A stretch of 64,000 bases of DNA from Pseudonocardia sp. EC080619-01. GTDB lineage: Bacteria; Actinomycetota; Actinomycetes; Mycobacteriales; Pseudonocardiaceae. Shown one piece after another: positions 14,589 through 22,630 of this stretch (position 1 is the first letter of the stretch; each line of letters opens with the position of its first letter). Both the position numbers and the translations under genes were made by a program. The notes under the pieces are model-generated. The model saw only the letters and a program-made list of their open reading frames with translations, was not told the DNA's origin and searched no databases. The stretch covers positions 5,626,501 through 5,690,500 of the forward strand of contig NZ_CP012184.1 of the NCBI RefSeq assembly GCF_001420995.1, written 5' to 3'.

Positions 14589-15602
14589 ATGGGTGGTGCG
14601 GCCGGGGGACGGCGCCCCACGCTCGACGACGTCGCCGCCGTCGCCGGGGTGTCGCGCGCGATGGTGTCGATCGTGCTGCGTGGTGCGGCGGGCTCGCGCC
14701 CGGCGACCCGGGAGAAGGTGCTCGCGGCGGCCGAGCGCGTCGGGTATCGGCCGGACGCGCGGGCCCGGCTGCTCGCCAGCGGGAGCGCACGGCAGATCGG
14801 TGTCGTCCTCGGCCTCTCCGGGCGCTTCCACGCCGAGCTGCTCGACGGCCTCTACCGCGCCGCCGGCGCCGTCGGTCACGAGCTGATCCTGTCCGCGATG
14901 ACCCCGGAGCGCGACGAGCGAGCCGCGGTCGAGACGCTGCTGGACTTCCGCTGCGAGGCCGCGATCCTCCTCGGTCACGACCTGGACCGGGTGCCGGTGG
15001 TGGCCGGCCGGATGCCCGTCACCGTCGTCGGCTGCCGGGTGCCCGACCCGTCGGTGGACGTCGTGCGGACCGCGGACCCGGTGGGCATGCGGCTGCTCGC
15101 CGACCACCTCGCCGGGGCCGGGCACACCCGGATCGCGCACGTCGACGGCGGGAGCGGCCCGATCGCGTCGTCGCGCCGGTCGGCCTACCGCACGGCGCTG
15201 CGGGAGCGGGGACTGCGCGCCGGGGGCGTCGTCGTGCCCGGCGGCGACAGTCTCGACGCGGGGGTCCGCGCCGCCCGCGCCCTGCTCCGCCTGCCGGAGC
15301 TGCCCACCGCCGTGATCGGCTTCAACGACGACGTCGCCGCCGGCCTGGTCGAGGGGCTGCTGGCGCGCGGCGTCCGGGTCCCCGACGACGTGTCCGTCAC
15401 CGGCTGGGACGACAGCGCGCTCGCCCGGCTGCCCGAGGCCGGCCTCACGACGGTCCGCCAGGACCCGGACGAGCTGGCCCGCCTCGCGGTCGGGCGCAGC
15501 GTCGCACGGCTGCGGGGAGAGCGGCCGGAGCCCCGCGAGATCGTCCTGACCCCGGAGCTGGTGGTCCGCGGCTCGACCGCGCACCCGCCGCCGGGTACCT
15601 GA
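14589..15602 (+). CDS. LacI-family transcriptional regulator (LacI1)
   Basis: 337-aa repressor with the LacI HTH at residues 12-35 (TLDDVAAVAGVSRAMVSIVLRG), a hinge helix containing GYRPDARARLLA, and a periplasmic-binding-protein-like effector domain ending in ELVVRGSTA. It begins 18 bp after repeat copy 1 and lies 123 bp upstream of the P450 gene on the same strand. Two near-identical AGCGCT-centred operators sit in the gap between them, so control of the P450 gene is likely. It is clearly paralogous to the LacI genes at 32211 and 40779. The effector is unknown, perhaps a sugar or cyclitol. Confidence 0.92.
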   Translation: MGGAAGGRRPTLDDVAAVAGVSRAMVSIVLRGAAGSRPATREKVLAAAERVGYRPDARARLLASGSARQIGVVLGLSGRFHAELLDGLYRAAGAVGHELILSAMTPERDERAAVETLLDFRCEAAILLGHDLDRVPVVAGRMPVTVVGCRVPDPSVDVVRTADPVGMRLLADHLAGAGHTRIAHVDGGSGPIASSRRSAYRTALRERGLRAGGVVVPGGDSLDAGVRAARALLRLPELPTAVIGFNDDVAAGLVEGLLARGVRVPDDVSVTGWDDSALARLPEAGLTTVRQDPDELARLAVGRSVARLRGERPEPREIVLTPELVVRGSTAHPPPGT

Positions 15603-15634
15603 CCGGTCCGGCGGGAGAGCCCCGCGCGGATCCG

Positions 15635-15683
15635 TTGACGCCTCGCTTTGAAGCGCTCTAATCTCCTCGTTGGAGCGCTTCAA
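15635..15683 (+). promoter_or_regulatory. P450 promoter with two LacI-type operators
   Basis: A sigma-70-like promoter reads TTGACG (15635-15640), 16-bp spacer, TCTAAT (15657-15662). Operator 1 TTGAAGCGCTCTAA (15648-15661) covers the -10 box. Operator 2 TTGGAGCGCTTCAA (15670-15683) is 13/14 identical to the reverse complement of operator 1. The centres are 22 bp apart, two helical turns. The layout suits cooperative repression by LacI1. Confidence 0.8.
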
Positions 15684-15725
15684 TCGCTCCTCGACGACAC
15701 GTGCCCGTGGCCGGAGGAGGCTTCC

Positions 15726-17942
15726 ATGACGGCAGTCCAGTACGACCCGTTCGACCCGGACTTCTATCCGGCCGATCCGTTCTCGGTGTACCGGCGGATG
15801 CGCGACGAGGCGCCGGTCCACTACAGCGAGCGCTACGGCTGGTACGCGCTGACCCGGTTCGACGACGTGCGCGACGCCATCACCGACGCGGACACCTTCC
15901 GCAGCTTCGAGGGCATGGACATCGACGACTCCCGGCTCGAGCACGTCCCGCCGGGCTCGATCGGGTCGATGGACAACCCGCGCCACGACCAGGTCCGCCA
16001 GGTCGTGCAGCCGTTCTTCGTGCCGCGCCGGGTCGCCCACCTGGAGGAGGGCGTCCGCGGTGTCGTCCGGGAGCTCGTGTCGTCGTGGGCGGGCCGGGAC
16101 CGGATCGACATCGGCGAGGAGCTCGCCTGGCCGATGCCGTTCGACGTGTTCTTCCACCTGATGGGGTTCCCCGGCCGGGCCGAGGCGACCGACGCCGACC
16201 GGGCCCACCGCGCGCAGCTCGAGCACTGGACGCACGAGCTCAAGGACCGCGTCCCCGGCACCCCGCACCTGGGCCCGAAGGCGAAGGTGGCCACGCCGAA
16301 GGTCCAGCAGTACTTCGTCGACGTGCTCGAGTCGCGCCGCCGCCGGGGCCGCGACGACCTCATGACGACGATGGTGCACGCCGAGATCGACGGCGAGCCG
16401 TTCGTGCCGGGCGAGATCACCCCGGTCTCCGAGATCAGCGGCCTGATGATGATCCTCTTCCTCGGCGGGGTGGAGTCCACCGCCGGGCTGGTCACCACGA
16501 TGTTCAAGCTCCTCGCCGAGAACCCGGACCAGCTCGCGCTGCTGCGCTCCGACCCGTCGCTGATCCCGGCCGCGGTCGAGGAGACGATGCGCTGGGCGAC
16601 CCCGCTGCAGCTCACCGCCCGCACCACCGCGCGCGAGGTGACCCTGCACGACGTCACCCTCCCGGCGGGCTCGCGGGTCGTGCTGGTCCCCGGTGCGGCC
16701 AACCGCGACGACCGCCGCTTCCCCGATCCCGACCGGTTCGACATCACCCGCCCGCCCGGCCGGCACGTCGGGTTCGGCGAGGGCGTGCACGGCTGCCTCG
16801 GCGCGCCGCTGGCCCGGCTGGAGGCGCGGATCGCCCTGGAGGAGGCGCTGCCCCTGCTCGGGAACTTCGCCCTCGACGGCGAGCCGCGCTTCTACGCCAG
16901 CAGCCCGAACATGTACGTCTGGAAGACGATGCCGCTCGCGCTCGACGCGCCGGTGCCGTCCGCGCCGGAACCGTCGCGCCGCCGCCCCGCGCCGCGGGCC
17001 GAGCCCGAGATCGAGGCGACGGTCGTCGCCAAGGAGACCGTGTCCGACGGCGTCGTGACCCTGACCCTGCGGGCCGCCGACGGTGCGCCGCTGCCCGGGT
17101 GGGCGCCGGGCGCGCACGCCGACCTCGTCTGCGGCGGGGCGCAGGCCCGGCAGTACTCGCTGTGCGGCGACCCGGCCGACACCGGTACCTGGCGGCTCGG
17201 CGTGCTCCGCGAGGCGGACGGGCGTGGCACCTCCCGGCACGTGCACGACACCCTCGCCGCGGGCGACACCGTGCGGCTGCGCGGGCCCCGCAACAACTTC
17301 CCGCTGGCCTGCTCGCGCCGCTACCTGTTCGTCGCGGGCGGCATCGGGATCACCGCCGTCCTGCCGATGATCGCCGCCGTGGACGCGCTCGGCGCGGACT
17401 GGCACCTCGTCTACGGCGGGCGGCGGCGGGCGTCGATGGCGTTCCTCGACGAGCTCGCCCGCTACGGCGACCGGGTCTCGGTCGTCCCGCAGGACGAGGC
17501 CGGATTGCTCGACCTGGACACGCTGCTGGGCACGCCGCGCGACGACACGCTCGTCTACTGCTGCGGGCCGGAGCCGCTGCTCGCGGCGGTGGAGCAGCGG
17601 TGCGCGGGCTGGCCGGACGGCGCGCTGCACGTCGAACGGTTCAGCCCGAAGCCGCAGGCCGGACCGCGGCGCAGCACGGCGTTCGAGGTGGAGCTGGTCC
17701 GGACCGGGGTGACCCTGACCGTGCCGCCGGAACGGTCGGTGCTCGACGTCGTCGAGTCCGCGGGCGCGACGGTGCTCTCGTCGTGTGCGGAGGGCACCTG
17801 CGGCACCTGCGAGACCCCGGTGCTCGCCGGCGAGGTCGACCACCGTGACTCGGTCCTCGACGACGGGGAGCGGGCCCGCGGCGACTGCATGATGATCTGC
17901 GTGTCCCGGTCCTGCTCGGACCGGCTGGTGCTGGACCTGTGA
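15726..17942 (+). CDS. Self-sufficient cytochrome P450 fused to a phthalate-dioxygenase-type reductase
   Basis: 738 aa. Residues 1-415 are a P450 with the I-helix motif GGVEST, the ETMRWATP K-helix ExxR, and the heme loop FGEGVHGCLG with Cys357 as thiolate ligand. Residues 430-640 form an FMN/NAD(P)H reductase (RQYSLCGDP, GGIGITAVLPM, CCGPEPLL). The C-terminus is a [2Fe-2S] ferredoxin with Cys687, Cys692, Cys695 and Cys725. This P450-reductase-ferredoxin order is that of class VII CYP116B enzymes, which need only NAD(P)H and O2. ATG at 15726 follows GGAGGAGG by 5 nt. The substrate is unknown; a role in the adjoining inositol catabolism or in O-demethylation is speculative. LacI-controlled. 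Confidence 0.92.
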   Translation: MTAVQYDPFDPDFYPADPFSVYRRMRDEAPVHYSERYGWYALTRFDDVRDAITDADTFRSFEGMDIDDSRLEHVPPGSIGSMDNPRHDQVRQVVQPFFVPRRVAHLEEGVRGVVRELVSSWAGRDRIDIGEELAWPMPFDVFFHLMGFPGRAEATDADRAHRAQLEHWTHELKDRVPGTPHLGPKAKVATPKVQQYFVDVLESRRRRGRDDLMTTMVHAEIDGEPFVPGEITPVSEISGLMMILFLGGVESTAGLVTTMFKLLAENPDQLALLRSDPSLIPAAVEETMRWATPLQLTARTTAREVTLHDVTLPAGSRVVLVPGAANRDDRRFPDPDRFDITRPPGRHVGFGEGVHGCLGAPLARLEARIALEEALPLLGNFALDGEPRFYASSPNMYVWKTMPLALDAPVPSAPEPSRRRPAPRAEPEIEATVVAKETVSDGVVTLTLRAADGAPLPGWAPGAHADLVCGGAQARQYSLCGDPADTGTWRLGVLREADGRGTSRHVHDTLAAGDTVRLRGPRNNFPLACSRRYLFVAGGIGITAVLPMIAAVDALGADWHLVYGGRRRASMAFLDELARYGDRVSVVPQDEAGLLDLDTLLGTPRDDTLVYCCGPEPLLAAVEQRCAGWPDGALHVERFSPKPQAGPRRSTAFEVELVRTGVTLTVPPERSVLDVVESAGATVLSSCAEGTCGTCETPVLAGEVDHRDSVLDDGERARGDCMMICVSRSCSDRLVLDL

Positions 17943-17948
17943 CGCGAC

Positions 17949-17981
17949 GGCGCCGCCGGTCGCCGGGGGACCGGCGGCGCC
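17949..17981. terminator. Hairpin terminator between convergent genes
   Basis: Perfect 13-bp stem (GGCGCCGCCGGTC) with a 7-nt loop, centred between the convergent stops of the P450 gene and the oxidoreductase gene at 17996. Confidence 0.8.
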
Positions 17982-17995
17982 CCGCGGGGAGCGGG

Positions 17996-19156
17996 TCAGT
18001 GCTCGACGTCGATCCAGGCGCGTTCGTCGACCGACCGTGCGACGGCGTCGAGCACCCGGGCCGCGGCCAGGGCGTCGTCGATGGTGGCGCCGCCGCTGCG
18101 CCCCTCGGCGATGCCGGCCAGGAACGCCGCGCACTCCGACACCTTGAGGTCGTCGAAGCCGGTCGGGTTGCCCGCGCCCGGCTGGAACAGCGCGAAGTCG
18201 CCGTCGCCGGGAGCGGCGGCCCAGGTGGTCGCCGGCTGGTCGACGTAGCGGTCCCCGGCCGCGACGACGAGCTCGCCCGGCCGCCGGAAGTCGAACGAGA
18301 GGAGGCCCCGCGTCCCGTGGATCTCGAACCCGTAGTCGTTCTGGTCGCCGGCGGCGACCCGGCTGGCCTCCAGCGTGACGATCGACCCGGCCCCGGTCCG
18401 GCCGAGGACCGAGACGAAGTCCAGGTTCTCCACCTCACCCGTGGGGGAGTCCGCGTCGCCCCGGACGTACTGGCTCGCCCCCGCCCCGGCGAGCGGGCGC
18501 CGCGGGACGAACCGCTCACCGTCGGCGACGACCGTGGTGAGGTCGCCGACCAGGAACCGGACCAGGTCGGCGCCGTGCACGGCGAGGTCGTTGAGCACGC
18601 CGGAGCCGCCGTGCTCCCGGGTGAACCGCCAGCTCAGCACGCCGTACGGGTCGGCGGCGAAGTCGGTGAGCAGCCGGAACCGGGCGTGCGTGAGCGTGCC
18701 GAGGGTGCCCTCGTCGATGACCCGCTTCGCGCGGGCGACGGCCGGGACCATCCGGTAGTTGAAGCCGACGGTCGCGCACACCCCGGCCCGGTGCACCGCG
18801 TCGGCGACGGCGGCGGTGTCCGCCGTGGACAGCCCGACCGGCTTCTCGATCCAGAGGTGCTTGCCGGCCTCGGCGACGGCGACACCGATCTCCCGGTGCC
18901 TGCTGTTCGGCGCCGCGCAGCTGACGGCCTCGACCTCCGGGTCGGCGACCAGGTCCTCCCAGCGGGCGTGCCCGCGGGCGAAGCCGTAGCGCGCCCGGTG
19001 GTCGGCCACGGCCGCCGCCGCGGGATCGGCCACCGCGACCGGACGGGGACGCCGCGCGAGGTCCGGGACGTGGTGCGGGACCCGGGCGTACGCGCGGGCG
19101 TGCAGGTGGCCCATCCAGCCGGCGCCGACGACGCCGATCCCGATCTCGTCGCCCAC
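17996..19156 (-). CDS. Gfo/Idh/MocA-family oxidoreductase
   Basis: 386-aa NAD(P)-dependent dehydrogenase. The N-terminal Rossmann fold starts IGVVGAGWMGHLHA; the nicotinamide-site EKP motif is WIEKPVGLS near residue 105; the C-terminal alpha/beta domain includes the catalytic-type segment LNDLAVHGADLVRF. Members oxidise inositols, sugars or their derivatives. It is the last gene of the leftward operon that starts at iolC, 3 bp after the universal stress protein gene. A myo- or scyllo-inositol dehydrogenase role is plausible from the operon, but the exact substrate cannot be read from sequence. Confidence 0.88.
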   Translation of the reverse strand: MGDEIGIGVVGAGWMGHLHARAYARVPHHVPDLARRPRPVAVADPAAAAVADHRARYGFARGHARWEDLVADPEVEAVSCAAPNSRHREIGVAVAEAGKHLWIEKPVGLSTADTAAVADAVHRAGVCATVGFNYRMVPAVARAKRVIDEGTLGTLTHARFRLLTDFAADPYGVLSWRFTREHGGSGVLNDLAVHGADLVRFLVGDLTTVVADGERFVPRRPLAGAGASQYVRGDADSPTGEVENLDFVSVLGRTGAGSIVTLEASRVAAGDQNDYGFEIHGTRGLLSFDFRRPGELVVAAGDRYVDQPATTWAAAPGDGDFALFQPGAGNPTGFDDLKVSECAAFLAGIAEGRSGGATIDDALAAARVLDAVARSVDERAWIDVEH

Positions 19157-19159
19157 GGC

Positions 19160-19507
19160 TCAGCCCTCCGGCTTCACGGCGACGACGGGGACCGGGCTCT
19201 CCAGCAGCAGCCGCTGCGAGATGCTGCCGAGCAGCGCCTTGCTCAGGCGGTTGCGGCGGCGCAGCCCGATGACGAGGCGCTGCACGTCGCCGCGCTCGTC
19301 GATCTCGTCGAGGACGGCGTCGGCGGGGTCGCGGTCCCCGGGGCCGCGGCGCTCCAGGACGGTGACGCCCGGCCCGGCGTCGGAGATCGGCTCCAGGGTC
19401 AGGTTCAGCAGCACCAGCGCGGTGCCGAGCAGTTCGGCCTCGGTGGCACCGGCCGTCCGGGCCGCCCGGCCCTCGGCCCCGGCGCTCACGGCGACGAGCA
19501 CGCTCAT
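19160..19507 (-). CDS. Universal stress protein (UspA family)
   Basis: 115-aa single-domain USP-like protein. It opens with SVLVAVSAGAEG and ends in the family pattern GLRRRNRLSKALLGSISQRLL followed by PVPVVAVKP. The G-x2-G-x9-G(S/T) nucleotide-binding motif is only partly kept (LIGLRRRNRLSK). It is shorter than a typical 140-150-aa UspA. Found between the sugar porter and dehydrogenase genes of the inositol operon, a position seen for small USP genes in actinobacterial sugar operons. Its role there is unknown. Confidence 0.75.
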   Translation of the reverse strand: MSVLVAVSAGAEGRAARTAGATEAELLGTALVLLNLTLEPISDAGPGVTVLERRGPGDRDPADAVLDEIDERGDVQRLVIGLRRRNRLSKALLGSISQRLLLESPVPVVAVKPEG

Positions 19508-19534
19508 GGTCTCTCCCTCCTCGTACGGGGATGC

Positions 19535-20953
19535 TCAGGCGTAGCGGGAGCGGAACTCGGCCTCGAGCTGCTCCAGGGTGCGGCCCCGGGTCTCCGGGAC
19601 CGTGCGGACGGTGAAGACGATCGCGGCGACGCCGAGCGCCGCGAACAGGAAGAACGAGTTGGCGATGCCGATGGCCTCGACGACCGGCGGGAACAGCAGC
19701 GCCACCAGGGCGTTCGCGATCCAGAGCACGAACACGCTGATGCCGATCGCGAGGCTGCGGATCTTCAGCGGGTAGATCTCGGACAGGATCAGCCAGACCA
19801 GCGGCCCGATCGTGCCCTGCATGCAGAACACGAACGCCACGACGAACACCAGGATGAACCAGGCCTTCGCCGGCCCGTCGGGCAGCAGCAGCGCCGAGAG
19901 CCCGACCAGGACGTGGAACGTCGTGGTCAGCACGAACCCGCCGACGAGCATCCGCCTGCGGCCGATCTTGTTGATCAGCAGGATGCCGACGGTGATGCCC
20001 AGGACCGAGAACAGCCCGTTGAGGGTGTTGGCCAGGATCGCGGCGTTGGCCGAGAAACCCGCGTCGGCGAGCAGCTGGGTGCCGTAGTACATGATCGAGT
20101 TGATACCGGTGGCCTGCTGGAAGACGCCCAGCCCGGCGCCGATGAGGATGAGCCTGCGGATCCAGCGCACACCGAGATCGGTGGCGCCGCCGGTGCGGGC
20201 GGTCGTCTCCTCCTCGGCGAGCCGGTGCACCTCCGCCATCTCGGCCTCGGCCCGCTCGGTGCTGCGCACCTGCCTGAGGACGGCGAGCGCCTCGTCCACA
20301 CGGCCCTGCGCGACCAGCCAGCGCGGGCTCTCCGGCATCCGCAGCATCCCGACGAACAGCACGATCGCGGGGGCGACGGCGACGAGCAGCATGACCCGCC
20401 AGATCCAGTCGATCTCGCCCCACACGTTGTAGATCAGGGCGTTGACCACGAACGCGGCGAACTGGCCGGAGACGATCATGACCTCGTTCCGGGTGACCAG
20501 GCCGCCGCGCCGCTCCACCGGGGCGATCTCGGCCAGGTAGACGGGGACGGTCGCCGACGCGCCACCGACGGCCAGGCCCAGGATCAGCCGGAACAGGGCG
20601 AGGACCTGCCAGTTCGGGGCGAGGACGCACCCGATCGTCCCGATCATGAACACGACGGCGAGCAGCAGGATGTTGTGCCGCCGGCCGTGCCGGTCGGACA
20701 GCATCCCGCCGAACAGGGCGCCGAACGCCGCACCGAAGATCAGGATGCTGACGACGAAGCCCTCGGTGAGCGGGGTCAGGCCCAGATCGCGGGTGAGCGG
20801 CTCCAGCGCTCCGTTGATGACGCCGGTGTCGTAGCCGAACAGCAGCCCGCCGAACGTGGCGATGACGGTGATCAGGCCGAGGCGTGCCGAGTGCGGCCCG
20901 CGGACGTCCGGGGGCAGACCGGCGGGAGTGTTCGTCGCGCCGTGAGCGCTCAT
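19535..20953 (-). CDS. MFS sugar porter (IolT-like)
   Basis: 472-aa, 12-TM major facilitator of the sugar porter family, probably a proton-coupled inositol or sugar importer. Family signatures are present: GYDTGVINGAL in TM1, DRHGRR in loop 2-3, PESPRWL at the start of the central loop, GINSIMYYGTQLL in TM7, and PETRGRTLEQLEAEF at the C-terminus. It lies 130 bp downstream of mmsA and 27 bp upstream of the USP gene, same strand. Inositol as substrate is inferred from the operon. Confidence 0.9.
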   Translation of the reverse strand: MSAHGATNTPAGLPPDVRGPHSARLGLITVIATFGGLLFGYDTGVINGALEPLTRDLGLTPLTEGFVVSILIFGAAFGALFGGMLSDRHGRRHNILLLAVVFMIGTIGCVLAPNWQVLALFRLILGLAVGGASATVPVYLAEIAPVERRGGLVTRNEVMIVSGQFAAFVVNALIYNVWGEIDWIWRVMLLVAVAPAIVLFVGMLRMPESPRWLVAQGRVDEALAVLRQVRSTERAEAEMAEVHRLAEEETTARTGGATDLGVRWIRRLILIGAGLGVFQQATGINSIMYYGTQLLADAGFSANAAILANTLNGLFSVLGITVGILLINKIGRRRMLVGGFVLTTTFHVLVGLSALLLPDGPAKAWFILVFVVAFVFCMQGTIGPLVWLILSEIYPLKIRSLAIGISVFVLWIANALVALLFPPVVEAIGIANSFFLFAALGVAAIVFTVRTVPETRGRTLEQLEAEFRSRYA

Positions 20954-21083
20954 GGTTCCTCCACATCGAGGCGCGGCGGACGAGGACAGGGGTGACCGCC
21001 GGGCGGCCGGCCGCGAGCGGGGCCCGGTGGGATCGACGGGGGACCGGGTGGCCGCCGTCCACCGGCGGCCACCCGGGGCGGGA

Positions 21084-22616
21084 TCAGGTGTTGGTGGGGA
21101 AGCCCAGGTTCACACCGGCGTGGCCGGGGTCGAGCCAGCGGGTGGTGACGACCTTGCCGCGGGTGAAGAAGTGGACGCCCTCGGTGCCGTGGGCGTGGGT
21201 GTCGCCGAACAGCGAGTTCTTCCAGCCGCCGAAGCTGTAGTAGGCCATCGGCACGGGGACGGGCACGTTGATGCCGATCATGCCGACCTCGACCTCGTTC
21301 TGGAAGCGGCGGGCGGCGCCGCCGTCGTTGGTGAACAGGGCGGTGCCGTTGCCGTAGGGGTTGGCGTTGACCAGGTCGACGGCCTCGGCGTAGGTGCCGA
21401 CCCGGATCACCGACAGGACGGGGCCGAAGATCTCGTCGCCGTAGATGCTCGACTCGGTGGAGACGTGGTCGAACAGGGTGGGGCCGACGAAGAAGCCGCC
21501 GTCGGTGCCGGGGGCGGCGTCGGCGTCGAACTCGCCCGTCCGGCCGTCGACGACGAGGGTGGCACCGGAGGCGACGCCGGCGTCGATGTAGCCGGTGACG
21601 CGTTCCTGGGCGGCGCGGGTGACGAGCGGTCCCATGTCGCTGGCACGGCGGCCGTCGCCGGTGCGCAGTGCCTCGGCCCGGTCGGCGATCTTGCCGACGA
21701 GGGTGTCGGCGATGTCGCCGACGGCGACCAGTGCGGAGACGGCCATGCAGCGCTCGCCGGCGGAGCCGAACCCGGCGTTGATCGCCTGGTCGGCGGCGAG
21801 GTCGAGGTCGGCGTCGGGCAGGACGACCATGTGGTTCTTCGCGCCGCCGAGTGCCTGGACGCGCTTGCCGTGCGCGGTGCCGGTCTCGTAGACGTAGCGG
21901 GCGATCGGGGTGGACCCGACGAACGAGATCGACTTGACGTCCGGGCTGGTGAGCAGGGTGTCGACGGCGGTCTTGTCGCCGCCGACGACGTTGAACACGC
22001 CGTCGGGCAGGCCGGCCTCGCGCCAGAGCTCGGCGATCCACAGGGCGGCGGAGGGGACCTTCTCCGACGGCTTGAGGACCACGGTGTTGCCCGCGGCGAT
22101 CGCGACGGGGAAGAACCACATCGGGACCATCGCGGGGAAGTTGAACGGGCTGATGATCCCGACGACGCCGAGCGGCTGGCGCACGGAGTGGACGTCGACG
22201 CCGGTGGAGGCGTTCTCGGTGGCCGAGCCCTTGAGCAGGTGCGGCATGCCGCAGGCGAACTCGACGACCTCCTGGCCGCGGGCGACCTCGCCCGCGGCGT
22301 CGGAGGCGACCTTGCCGTGCTCGGCGGTGATCAGCGCGGCCAGCTCCGGGGCGCGGGCGTTGAGCAGCTCGCGGAACCGGAACAGGATCTGGGTGCGGCG
22401 GGTGAGGCTGGTGTCGCGCCAGCCCGGGAACGCGGCCTTCGCGGTGGCGATCACCGCGGCGGTCTCGTCGGCCGAGGCGAGGGGCAGGTGTGCGGTGACC
22501 GCGCCGGTGGCCGGGTCGGTCACGTCGGAGAACCGCCCGGAGGTGCCCTCGACGCGCTTCCCGCCGGCCCAGTGGTGCAGCGTCGGGACGTCGGTCTTCG
22601 GGAGCGTGCTCGTCAT
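21084..22616 (-). CDS. mmsA: Methylmalonate-semialdehyde dehydrogenase (acylating)
   Basis: 510-aa CoA-acylating aldehyde dehydrogenase (IolA). It converts malonate semialdehyde to acetyl-CoA and CO2 in inositol catabolism, and methylmalonate semialdehyde to propionyl-CoA in valine catabolism. It carries the NAD-binding segment SFVGSTPIARYVY, the family motif GGAKNHMVVLPDAD, and the catalytic cysteine in GFGSAGERCMAVSALV near residue 290. The ATG at 22616 is 14 bp after iolD, with CU-rich plus-strand sequence there giving a GGAAGAAGAGG ribosome binding site on the coding strand. It is the last enzyme of the iolC-aldolase-iolB-iolD-mmsA block. Confidence 0.95.
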   Translation of the reverse strand: MTSTLPKTDVPTLHHWAGGKRVEGTSGRFSDVTDPATGAVTAHLPLASADETAAVIATAKAAFPGWRDTSLTRRTQILFRFRELLNARAPELAALITAEHGKVASDAAGEVARGQEVVEFACGMPHLLKGSATENASTGVDVHSVRQPLGVVGIISPFNFPAMVPMWFFPVAIAAGNTVVLKPSEKVPSAALWIAELWREAGLPDGVFNVVGGDKTAVDTLLTSPDVKSISFVGSTPIARYVYETGTAHGKRVQALGGAKNHMVVLPDADLDLAADQAINAGFGSAGERCMAVSALVAVGDIADTLVGKIADRAEALRTGDGRRASDMGPLVTRAAQERVTGYIDAGVASGATLVVDGRTGEFDADAAPGTDGGFFVGPTLFDHVSTESSIYGDEIFGPVLSVIRVGTYAEAVDLVNANPYGNGTALFTNDGGAARRFQNEVEVGMIGINVPVPVPMAYYSFGGWKNSLFGDTHAHGTEGVHFFTRGKVVTTRWLDPGHAGVNLGFPTNT

Positions 22617-22630
22617 GATCCTCTTCTTCC

